DNA of 64,000 bases from Ganoderma boninense (Eukaryota; Basidiomycota; Agaricomycetes; Polyporales; Polyporaceae). The notes under the pieces are model-generated. The model was not told the origin of the DNA. It made no database searches and saw only the letters and a program-made list of their open reading frames with translations. The position numbers and the translations under genes were made by a program. The stretch lies in the NCBI GenBank assembly GCA_002900995.3, contig CM035306.1:868001-932000 (forward strand). The letters are read 5' to 3'. Shown one piece after another: positions 11,549-22,048 of the stretch. Position 1 is the first letter of the stretch. The number at the start of each line of letters is the position of its first letter.

Positions 11549-12508
11549 ATGTCCAACCAATGCGCCCACGGCCACACCCATGGCGATGCCGCTAGTGCGG
11601 GCAACCCTCCTCACGGACACGGACCTGGGCACACGCACGGTCATGGTCATGCCCATGCCACGCACGACTTCGCGGCCACAAACAGGGCGTACTTCGACGA
11701 ATACGCGAAGAACGGTGATGAGGCGTTCGCGGGCTGGCGCGACATGGCCCGTAAGGAGGTCGACGCGATGCGCGCACGGTGGCCCGCGCTCTTCGACAAG
11801 GAGCGCACCGTCGTCCTGGACTTTGCGTGTGGGGTTGGTGCGTCGCCTCGTTCTCCTTCACTGCGCGTTCAGCTGGTGCTGATGAGGACGGATCACCTGC
11901 GAAGGCATGATCTCGGAGCAGCTCGTCCCGCACGTCAAGAAGGTCGTCGGGGTGGACATCAGCCAGGTCTCCGTCGACCGCTACAACGCGCTCGCGACTG
12001 AGAAGCTCGGCTTGACCCCGGAGAGGATGAAGGCCGTCTGCGTCGAGCTCAAGGGCCATGAGGGCGAGCTGGACGGCGTCAAGTTCGATCTCGTTGTGGT
12101 GAGTCTCCGAGTTCTCCCCTCCCATGCCAGTGTGCCCGCTCCCCGTTCTCCCTTCCCTCATCTCCACCTTCCTTGCATGTCCCCAAATCGCAGTGTTGCG
12201 CGTCCTTCCACCATTTCGCCTCTATCGACGACACCACGCGCCTCCTCATGTCTTTCCTCAAGCCGGGCGGCGCGCTCCTCGTCGCGGACATCAAGGCTGC
12301 CGACGACGGCCACCAGCTCTTCCCCGAGGGCTACCACGGGGTCGTGCCCCATCGCCACGGCATCACCGAGACGCGTCTCCGAGACGTCTTCGAGGGTGCG
12401 GGCCTGGGCGCATTCGAGTTTCACGACGCCGCAACGCACACGCTGCCGCATGATCCAAACGGGGAGGAGGCGACGTGGTTCGTCGCGCGGGGCGTGAAGC
12501 CTGAGTAG
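11549..12508 (+). CDS. SAM-dependent class I methyltransferase with His-rich N-terminus
   Basis: Three exons, 11549-11837, 11905-12098 and 12194-12508, give 798 nt (265 aa) in frame. Residues 1-40 are a His/Gly run of HGH and HTHG units, a possible divalent-metal-binding tail. The Rossmann-fold methyltransferase domain follows: motif I VLDFACGVG spans the first intron, motif II is VVGVDIS, the post-motif strand is FDLVV, and LKPGGALLVADIK is motif IV/V. A C-terminal ATWFVARG strand completes the fold. The substrate cannot be told from the sequence. Similar small methyltransferases are widespread in fungi. It is a single-copy gene lying between the two halves of a duplicated DUF6533-type pair. 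Confidence 0.85.
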
Positions 12509-13304
12509 CTCGCGCGCGGGTGGCGCGGTCCGCACGCTGCTGTGAGTCTTCTTTTTGGTAGGGGAGGAAGATTGGTTGAACTCGATACGCGTGTACGATA
12601 TGCCTTGCGTGGCGTATGGTGGCCTGGGATCTGGAATTGGATTACATGGCAGGGTTTATTGCGAACCAGTTATTTGGCGAACATGGGTGCGCGACGAACC
12701 GGAGTGCATGACATGCATTTTTGTAAGGCATCTGCATCTACGGCCAGTCTTCGAGGCAACCTCCCCGCCACTTGTCCACATTATATTCTGTGATCGTGTA
12801 CAATCCTGGCATACCTGGTCCAGTTTGCACAGACATGACAATCGTGTTCATGTTCTGCCCTTTCCGGGCCGGGCTCGGTCATACCGCAACACCTGGACTT
12901 CCTCATGTTCTATTACTTACAGAGACCCGACGATGGGTCTACCCACTAGCCTCATGTGCATATACAGCTCACTGTCCAGCACCTTTATCGAAGGTCACGA
13001 CTGTGGCGACCCAGATCGAATGGTGTCTGCGATCGTCATTCCAATTCGGTCTGGATGGACAGCCGCCGCTCTGCGTGGCCTTTCGTTGAAGAGCCACGAT
13101 GGTGGCGATGTTTTATGCCCCTGAGGCCCCATCCACATTGCAGAGTTATCGGATTTATAGGGCAGGTACCCTAAGGTCAGTCTAGGAAATGCATCCTGCT
13201 CTTATATCTGTGCTCATCAACGGCTGTCTAGCACGGACGACATTCCTTTACGTGTGCCGGAAAGACTCCAGGAGAGGTTCCCTTCTTCACCCCTCTCGCC
13301 GGAA
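12509..13304. other. Intergenic, duplicated promoter of DUF6533-type gene 2
   Basis: About 12840-13300 matches the region upstream of copy 1 (8690-9080) in order and spacing of shared motifs. No gene was recognised. Confidence 0.45.
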
Positions 13305-15197
13305 ATGGATGCACAGTCTACTACTTCCACCGTTGAACAAGTGATCGCTCTTTACCGACCCGCCGCCTGGTCAGTGGTCAGCGCCTTTGTTGAAGGAGCG
13401 CAGAACTTACGCGCCAGTGGTTTCCTGTGCAGTTTCGCATTCCAATGCTGCACAGTTTCGATGACCAGCAAGTTTTCTATCATGACGTTAAATCATGGCT
13501 GACCACGAGTCTCATCTCGTGATATTTTCATTTTTCAATATCTAGCGTTAGTCGTGTACGACTGGTTAGTGACATTCTCGCGCGAGGTGCATCTTTTCTG
13601 GACCAGGAAGGCCAGGCCGCTGCCAAGAATTCTGTACTTGCAAACAAGTACCTGAATTTGCTGTCGTGCATCCTGAACATATTGCAGATGGCTCCAATGA
13701 GCAACAAGGTGTGTACAGTGCACTCCGCTTTGCCGAGCGATGTTCATCGGGTGGTTAAACCCCGCTGAAACGATCACAGAGGTGTGTGCGTGGCGGGCCC
13801 AGTGTATCTTCTCTGTAACGATATTTAAATTTCGGCGACCACAGCTGTACCAGGACGGCCATTGCGTATCGCCTATTCTTATATCTATCTCTCGCCCCAC
13901 CTGCAGGTACGCGCTCATTTTTAAAGGACAAGTAGTGATGTGAACAATATCCCTGATGCTACGCTTTATAGCATTTACGGCATTGAGGGCATACGCGCTG
14001 ACTCGCTGTCGGTGGTTATCTGCCGTCGTCTTCCTTCTCTCGATTTTCCAGTTTGTAATGGATGTTGTGCGCCGTCACAAGTTCATCTTCAGCAGTACTG
14101 GGGTCTCACCGAAACCACCATCTAGATCACCTTGATATGGTTCCCCGTCTTCGGAATCCGTTTCGCCGCATGGGGGTGCATCAGCAATGTTGTAATCAAT
14201 CCTTCAAGCATTCTCGGTCAAGTGTACGTAGGTCATCAAGCCATAGCATCTTCCATAGGGCTAACTCTGACTCTCATACAGTTGTGCGTACAGTATTTCT
14301 ATGCCATAATAGTAGGGTGTACAATGTCTAGTCAACAGCTCTGGTTGGTGCGCGGGTCGCAACCATTCTCGCGGACACGATACTCGTTATCGTCACTTGG
14401 AAGTACTTGCCAGTCTCCGAGATCACGCGGTTCAACCTCCTGACTGCTCAGGGTCGGAGGCTGCAAGGCCTTGCATCGATAATGCTGTATAATGGTACGT
14501 CCACGTCAGGAGTTCAAGATCGGGCCATTGCTGAGCTGGAGGTATTGCTCACAGGTATACTCTACTTCATGTGAGCTCTACATGCTCCACTTGCTTACCA
14601 ACACCGCACTGATTGTGACGGCGTGGAGCGTGTTGTCCATGGTGAACATATTGCAGCTCGTTCTCACAGTCGGATTCCCGGTAAGTTTACAGACCTGAGC
14701 TCGGCCAGTTGGGCTCAAGCGCGTGCAGGTAGTACCGGATGGAATACTCGGCGACGTATGGTTCTTCACGTTCCCGTACGTGACATCTTCATTCGGAATG
14801 AATCACGTACCGCTTGAAAGTGCCACTAACAAGGATGTACTCGCACTTGACTACCAGGATTTCCTCGGTACTTGTGTCCCATTTCCTCCTGGACCTCCAA
14901 GATGCATTTCAGAGGACCATCCATGGGCTGGCTACAGACGACCCCTCCGGACTTTCTCAAGGCATCGGCAGTTCGGTAGACTTCGCGAATGCGCTGGGAT
15001 CTGTCGGTGCCACCATAGATCCTGCCGCCGACCAAGCGCTGGAAGAAGAAGACCACGTTGACGGCCAAGTACCTGCGGAGGATATCCTTCCCAATGAAAA
15101 CGAGAGCGAACCGCGTGAGCACTCAAGGGCCGGTCCTGACTCTGACGAGTTCGAAATCATGGAGGTCCCGCGGCGGCTCGTGCCAGTGCCGATGTGA
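13305..15197 (+). CDS. DUF6533-type multipass membrane protein, tandem copy 2
   Basis: A paralogue of the gene at 9087 in the same orientation. The start at 13305 (MDAQSTTS) aligns with copy 1; an in-frame ATG at 13254 would add 17 residues. The order of blocks is the same: VIALYRPAA, LVVYDWLVTFSREVHLFW, FTALRAYALTRCRW-like arginine motif, a hydrophobic helix around 14030-14060, a membrane segment around 14345-14410, and the tail SHFLLDLQDAFQ ending with FEIMEVPRRL at 15197. The tail retains the EIMEVPR motif found in copy 1, suggesting it is constrained. Several exon joins are unresolved and some blocks need frame changes, so either many introns or partial decay is possible. Confidence 0.65.
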
Positions 15198-15619
15198 CGT
15201 TCAGCTGAATATTTACTTGTAGAAATTGGGGTCTTTACCGCACAAATGACTCGGAAATTTGCTTTTCCTTGGTATTTTATTCCGTGATTTTCGTCTACAT
15301 ATGTAGTACAGGTAGAGGAAGTTGCTGTAGTCGAACACAGAAATTATGTAGAATGATGCGCTGTGGCTGTCCTCAGTGTCCTGCTGAGCGGGCGTTGTTT
15401 GTGGCCCGGACTCGGCCCGGGAACCGGTAGTGCCACGACGTCGAGGGTACCGCGGACCCAGGCTGCAGACTGCATGACCGCTCGGTCTCCCTGCCTTGAC
15501 TTGTGCAATCGTGTTACCCCGGAACTACTCGCCTTTCTTGCTCGCCCTTTTTACACCTCTAAGACTTGTCTGAAAGCCGAACCGCTCGCTGTCCAGCATT
15601 CGCCGGTCATTGGTCCACG
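15198..15619. other. Intergenic, no gene seen
   Basis: This holds the 3' flank of DUF6533-type gene 2 and the presumed promoter of the ALG2-like gene. Confidence 0.4.
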
Positions 15620-17322
15620 ATGTCGTCCCAAAAACTGCGCATAGCATTCATCCACCCAGACCTTGGAATTGGTTCGTATTCACCAGCAACGTTTAGCCTT
15701 TATGATAACTGGAATGCGTGTGTTTAGGAGGGGCTGAGCGTCTTGTAGTCGATGCAGCTCTGGGGCTGCAAAAGCTCGGCCATGACGTCGACATCTACAC
15801 CTCCCACCATGACCCAGGGCACTGTTTCGAGGAGACGCGCGACGGTATGGTTCTCGCGCTCTAGGGATGTCGAGGGGCTAGAGCAGTACGTCCACAGGCA
15901 CCCTCCGTGTCCATCATGTTGTCCCACCATTTCCCCGTGCCATCAAGGGCAAGTTGCACATACTCTTCTCCCATGCCCGACAGCTCCACCTCACCGCCCA
16001 CCTCCTCCGACCCGGCGCACTCGTCCTACGACGTTTTCTTCGTGGACCAGCTGTCAACATGCATACCCTTCTTACGCGCGTTCACCCACACGCGTGTGCT
16101 GTTCTATTGTCACTTCCCCGACAAACTCTGGCCGATGGCGCGTATGTTGAGGGACGGACGAAGAGAGGGAGCGCATTGAAGCGCATATACCGGCTCCCGA
16201 TGGATTTTGTGGAGGAAGTGACCACAAGTATGTCCTTTACGACCTATACCCCGTACTGACCTGGCTAACGTCAGAGGCAGGGCAGGCGGATACGATCCTC
16301 GCAAACTCGAAATTTACTGTGGGCGTCTTTAAGAGGCATATGCCCTCGATACCCATAACGCCGCGTGTCGTATATCCAGGGATCAATTTCGATGCATATG
16401 CTGCACCAGATGCATCGCACACCGACCTCGACATCGCCCAGATCTCATCGTGAGTTTCCATTTCCATCTTGGCCGGGTCGCCTTGGACGAACATCAGTCG
16501 AACAGGGACCGTCCAACGTTGTTGTCAGTCAATCGTTTTGAGCAGAAGAAGAACGGCGTGCTTGCGATTGAATCGTTCGCTCTTCTCCGAAAGGACGGAC
16601 TCGTGCAATCGTCGCCCGGTCTACGCCTTGTCCTGGCTGGTAAGTAGCGTTGCGCGCTGTGAACGAATTCCCGTCATGAACTCTCTGCCAGGCGGTTATG
16701 ACCCCCGTCTCCGGGATAATGTCAAGACCCTCAACACGATGCTGGAGAGCGCGAAGGAACACAGCCTCTCATATGTCATCCTCACCCCCTCCACCTCGAC
16801 AGTCCCGCTCCCCTCCTACCCCTCGACCGCCGCGTCCGCACAAGCCGCCGACGTGGTCTTCCTACTGAACTTCTCCGGGCCCCAGCGCTCCGCGCTCCTC
16901 AACGCCCCGTCGACCCAGGTGCTCCTCTACACACCCGCGAACGAGCACTTCGGCATTGGGCCGGTGGAGGGCATGATATGCAGCCTCCCCGTGCTCGCAG
17001 CGAACAGCGGTGGCCCGACCGAGAGCGTCGTCGACGCGCCCGCAGCCGAGAAGACTGGCTGGCTCCGCAGCCCCAGCCGGAAGTGTGGGCGGAGGCATTG
17101 CGCGAGATCATCGCCTTGACGGACGCCAACCGCAAGGCCCTATCCGAGCGTGCGCGCCGGAGGGCGAGGGAGAAGTTTGGGATGGAGGCTATGGCGAGGG
17201 ATATGGAGGGCGCGCTGAAGGAGACGGTCGCGATGGGTCCCGTGCCTACGCCGGTTGCGTTCTGGGTTATTGTGGCGCTTTTCTTTGGACTCCTGGCTTA
17301 TGCGATACAGCTTGTGTTGTGA
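15620..17322 (+). CDS. ALG2: ALG2-like alpha-1,3/1,6-mannosyltransferase, frame-broken
   Basis: This gene resembles ALG2 (GT4), which adds the second and third mannoses to the dolichol-linked N-glycan precursor on the cytosolic face of the ER. The start ([18 protein letters not shown]) leads through introns 15672-15727 and 15845-15897 into [20 protein letters not shown] and [17 protein letters not shown]. Later blocks are [74 protein letters not shown] (the nucleotide-sugar glutamate motif) and [10 protein letters not shown]-terminal hydrophobic anchor ends at 17322. Three frame changes not explained by introns are visible: near 16008-16021 (one extra base), near 16153-16161 (one base short) and near 17066-17076. 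As ALG2 is essential in studied fungi, either sequence errors or a decaying second copy would explain this. Confidence 0.82.
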
Positions 17323-17825
17323 CTCGAGGGTATAGTGCCTTCATTGTGGACAATCGTTTTGGACTTTGCGACTCGTTGACTGGATCCCACTCCAACTGCC
17401 TGAATGCCACTATCGTTGAGCCTGCAAGTTCTCCCCTCTCTCGTTTGGTTCTTTCTAACAGTGCCTTTGTCAACAGGTATTATACCTTGTTTTTTCGCTT
17501 GTTTTAGAGTGTGCCACTCTAGTGCCATTCGCGTGACAATAACAGTTCGAGTCGCAGACAAGGTCGGTAGGCGCTCGCCTTTTAAACAGACTTTTGGCGC
17601 TCCATGGCCACACTGACATTTGTGGTCCAAGCTGCCGCAGCTGCCTTAAAGCCTTTCATCTTCTACTCCTCATATCTCACCGGTCCAACTACGTGTAGTC
17701 TCTCGTGCAAGATATTTCTCGAAGCTTCCTGTCATCACAAAGCACCCACAACCGCCACGCGCGTCCCTGCTGCCTTGATCTCGAACACGTTCATACGCCA
17801 CACACCCTCTTGCGCTCTTTCCACC
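17323..17825. other. Intergenic, promoter region of the 17826 gene
   Basis: No gene seen. The frame upstream of 17826 is open, but its methionines lack support; the ATG at 17826 sits in a CCACC context. Confidence 0.4.
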
Positions 17826-18835
17826 ATGTCCTCCGTGCAACCCACCTCGTTCGTCACTTCTTACCCATCCTGGCTGTACACGTCCGTCGATTCGAACTAC
17901 TCTTCGCGCCTGGATAGCCCAATGGAGCCCACGAAGCCATCTCGCAACAACTACATCCATGCGCCACAACCACAAAGGCTCTCCTCGTTACTACAGAATC
18001 CCAGCATAATGAACTCGCTCTCTGTGGCACCCAAGGCGAACAAGAGGAGGCTGTCTTCGCCACAATCCGACGCATCGTGGAGCTCGTTTTCGTCAACGCC
18101 CTCCCTCACCGAGTCCGTGTCGACCTCCGCGTCGTTGTCGCACAAAGGACGCGCTCTCTCCCGCCTCGCGCCGACGAAGACCGGCCGAGTCTCTGTTCCC
18201 CTTCTGTTCTCCGATGACCAGATCGTGCAGAGGGTCGACTTCTCGTCGTGCTACAGACGGGGCGTCTCGCTCGCGGACTGGGCGAGGCTGGCGGAGAAGA
18301 GGAAGACCTACCTCGCGCTCAACGACGCGCGCGAGCGGCTCGACGAGCTCTTCTGCGACGACGAGCGGGTCCTCTTGCAGAGCCACGTCAGTTGTTGTTG
18401 TTGTCTTCTCGACCACGGCCAAGGGTTTGAAGTGAAGCTGACCAGTGACCGCGTTGCGTTTTGACGCCCAGTGGCCGGGGTATGCGTCGAGGACGAGCTT
18501 CCTCGAGCTGCCTCCGCACGCATCCGAGATCGAGAAAGGACTGACGAAGGCGGACCTGCTGGACATGGTGTGCGACGACCTGCTGCAGTGGATGTTGACG
18601 TTGACGGTAAGTGCCTCGCCTTTGCCTTTGTTGTTCTGAAACTTCTTTCTTTCTGTCGGCTAACGCGCGCACGTAGAATGGCCGGCACATCGTGTGCTGC
18701 GACCCCCGCTGGGCGGTTGGACTCGACCAGGTCACTTTCCGGCACATCTTCGTCGTTGGGGTCGTCCAGGTCAGGGGCTATGTCTCGAAGTGGGTCCCGG
18801 TCCTCGAGGTCGACCGCAGTGCGTTCGCCGCCTGA
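17826..18835 (+). CDS. Unrecognised three-exon gene
   Basis: Exons 17826-18386, 18472-18606 and 18677-18835 sum to 855 nt (284 aa) in frame, with introns of 85 and 70 nt that have standard ends. The ATG has the strong context CCACCATG. The first 120 residues are Ser/Pro/Thr-rich and look disordered. The rest looks folded: SCYRRGVSLADWARLAEKRK, RLDELFCDDERVLLQ, FLELPPHASEIEKGLTKADL, DDLLQWMLTLT and NGRHIVCCDPRWAVGLDQVT, then VTFRHIFVVGVVQVRGYVSK. I do not recognise the family. No signal peptide or membrane helix is seen. The consistent exon phases and charged helical segments argue that this is a real expressed gene. Confidence 0.6.
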
Positions 18836-19277
18836 TGTCCAGTCGCTGGGTCTTGCCTTCTACCCCCTCCGCCCCGAAACCGACACACCGACCTGGGTGA
18901 ACTGTCCAGCGTTATCCCACTGGGCTAGACTATATGGTCCGCCGCGCGTCCATACAACCCCGACCGGCTGCAGTCGTCGTTGTACGACTGCGGCCGCCCC
19001 CCCGCCATCACGCCGCCTATGGCAGGATAGAGAGAAAAGTTCAAGTGCTTCGACGCCCACGGATTTTGGATCTTTCTGAGCGTCTCATTATCGTCCGTCT
19101 CTGTCTTGGACCATGTCTCCCCGATGCAACGCTAATCCTGTCCCGACCTAATGCATATGCTTCCTTCAGCCTTCAGCCACGCCGCCTCTTCGCGATCTCT
19201 TCGTGTAATCAGATGTCCTGTACTTATCGTCGGCGTATCGTCCAAGTTATTGCAGTCCGCGTTGGACCCCAGTCATG

Positions 19278-19703
19278 TTGATATTATTTATCGCTTTGGC
19301 GTCGGTCCAAGTTCCAAACGTGAGTGCCTATGTCGTATCTATGTTCTCACCACCCTTTGCGCAGACCATACTCGGATGCAATCACCCTCCCCGCGGGTGA
19401 CCGGTATCTAACCACTTTGTCGGCGCTGGAGCTCCACTATGCTCACGAGGCTCGTGCCTGGTGAGTACTACAGCTAGAGTCGTGATCCGGGCATTCTTCA
19501 CGGTCGGCGTGCTGATAAGCCATTGTAGGCTCCCGGATGCGCCTGCATCGACGCTCCCACGTCTCGACTCGCCGCTCGATGATACGAATGTCAATGGCGC
19601 ATCGGCGTACACAAGCCTGTCTCGCCCAAACCGAAACGAGGAATCTGAAGGAGATCATTGCGCCGCTCAAGAACACGGACTGGTAACTGTCACTGAACTG
19701 TGA
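19278..19703 (+). CDS. Probable terminal exons of an unrecognised gene
   Basis: Two well-formed short introns (19320-19364 and 19461-19528) join three open pieces into one frame. That frame reads SKFQTPYSDAITLPAGDRYL, then TTLSALELHYAHEARAW, then LPDAPASTLPRLDSPLDD and an acidic tail stopping at 19701-19703. The middle exon looks like folded protein and the tail like a disordered end. The upstream limit is unclear: a stop codon precedes this frame near 19280 and no convincing acceptor or start was found. It could be the 3' end of a gene starting after 18836, or a remnant. Confidence 0.35.
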
Positions 19704-22048
19704 TCACTGATCACTGCGATGCCGGCCACCTCGTCCGCCCTCTCACAACCTGCCATGCTAAATCGCATCCGGCGTGGGGAAGTGCGCCGGGTGTGCGACG
19801 TGGGCTCAGGCGGGGTACGGGGATCGCGCCTGGTACGTGAATTCTAACGTGCTCGCTGCCGCCGAGTCGAGGTCAAGACAATGGCGGGTGGCGGGCCCGG
19901 GACGGCCCTGTGAATTTCCAGGAGGAGGGCTTCTGGCCGATGTGTTGCCATTACGCACAAGGTCCGCTTTCCCCGGGCTCATTCTGGGGGGAGGGGGGGC
20001 ACGGCCTTGGGTACCACATTGCACAGACAATGGTACGCATTGGACGACGGGCTTCCATGGCCAGGCACCGTCCAGCCGCGCACCGTGACCCGAGAGGCGG
20101 TTGCGAGTACTTGCGTGCTTGCAGTTTTCAGTGCAGAGCCGTGTTTCGACTGTCGGGATGCTCAAGTGATGCGTTGCGTCCATTATACAAGACGCCACAT
20201 ATCATGGTCGGTGGGCCGTGGCTGATCCGAGTGGAGCTTTCCAGCTGGCGGCCACCAGCCCGTCAACTTTGTGCGCGGGGCTGGGGAGAAGGCCGTACTT
20301 ATGGGGAGTTCTATTCCCCGTGGGCGCATATCGTGGTTTCTCTCGCCGGCGAGAAAGAAACAGAAACATGCTATCTAGATGTGGGCTTGTATCGATACGT
20401 TAATCGTGCCCATGAAAACATCATAGTGCCTCCGTTCTTAACGGCACCCAGAACATACTTCGAGCCCTAAGAACTTATACTACGCTTGGCTACTGGGCTC
20501 CGTTCAAGCTCCGTTATCTGAAAGGATTTCAGACAAAGAATTATCGTACACTGAGGGTATTCCATGTCTGATTCAATGTCATGCTACGGAGCATGCTACA
20601 GGTTGAATCGAAAGCGTTGAGGGGGAGCATTAATATTCGTCGTTCTTGCCGGGGTTCAGTCGGGTCATCGCGGTTGCGGCCGGAGGTCACCGGAACGCTT
20701 GCCGCTCCTTAGCGCTCCTTGCCGAGGCGCCTCAGGCCACGGTCGGCGGACGAAGCTCTCACTTTCTTTTCTCCACGACGATGAACTCGAGCTCCCTCGT
20801 CCTGCCGTTCCGACGCCGCCAGCCGTTTACGCACACGCACCGGATCTGATGACACTGTTCCCAATCTTCATCTGAATAGTCGAGGCCTGGTGACCATCCC
20901 GTCGTGGCATCCACAGGTCCACATACAGCCCACACCCTGTGATCAAGCTATCAACTTCGCTGGTCCAGCCTTGCAGCAATCGGCCTGATCTTACCTGTCG
21001 TGCATGGAACTAAAGAAATCCATGTAAGTAAATCAGTCCCAGGACGTTATTATCGCTTTTAGTGACGAGAGCAATGTGCCAGCACCGACGCGGCCTCTCC
21101 GCTGCCAAGCCAGTCGCAATCCCGCGATTGTTAATCGCCATAACCTGCCCACTGCATACGAACATGGGCTCCACTGCCAGTCATTGACCGCTTCTGAGAG
21201 CTTGTTGAATTCACGATGCACAATTGTTTTTCCTGCATCATTTTAGATATGGCGACCAAGCACGCAAGGCGTCTGTTCGCGTTCAGCATTTTTTAAGAAT
21301 GAACACAACCGCACGCTGCTCTGGCAACCTGATCCTTTCAGTTTCGGATCTATGTTCACCTGCAACGCCGGCGCCCTGGACCCCGGTTAGAAGGGAATTT
21401 CGGCGACTAGGCCAGAGGACGGGGAGAGATAACTGCATGCTGAAACTTTGCCATCCGTGGTAGCTCCCTGTTCCAGCGAAACGAGTTCTAGATTCAGTCG
21501 CAGCCCCAGCCCGCGATAGGTTCGAGCGTCACTAATGCCGACGCGAAGCCAGCTCTGGCGAAGCATCTCCGGCTTCCAAGCATTCCGTCCAGATGGAGTT
21601 TCTTGGGAGATCTGATGCAACACGACCATGTGGACACAGGCGGCGCATGTCTTCTGCAAGCAATCGCGCAATCGCTCGAACAAGTCGACGTGGGAAGGCC
21701 CATCCGCTCTAGCTAAGTACCGACTATTACCGCTTGGCCTTACCGTACTTTCGTCTCTAGCAAACCGATAAGCACCCATTCATGCCGGCACCTCGTCTTG
21801 GTCTTCCTTGCGCCCGATGCGTCCTCATCATGGTGTCTTGTGCATCCCGTGGCCGATAGGCGTTCCGCCAGATTGCACAACGCGCCTGCCCCATGTCGAA
21901 CACCCTCGTCGGGCCCAGTCCTGGATCCCAGTGGGTTCCCCACACTCCCCCACTATATATGCGCTCGCGGCCCACCATCCCCCCTGCCCCCAGCAGCAGT
22001 GCTCCGTCTCTCGGTACTCGGCTACGGCTTCGCTGACCGTCCGTCCTC
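19704..22048. other. Long stretch without a supported gene
   Basis: Open frames on both strands (for example 21387-21779 on minus, 130 codons) have no recognised motif. The last 100 nt are the OPT promoter with a TATA-like box. No repeats or transposon ends were seen. Confidence 0.4.
21953..21961 (+). promoter_or_regulatory. TATA-like box of the OPT gene
   Basis: CTATATATG lies about 90 nt upstream of the start codon at 22049, a usual distance for fungal genes. Confidence 0.5.

Noticed and set aside
21387..21779. A 130-codon minus-strand frame upstream of the OPT gene
   Set aside because: No family, no promoter context, and it overlaps the presumed OPT upstream region.
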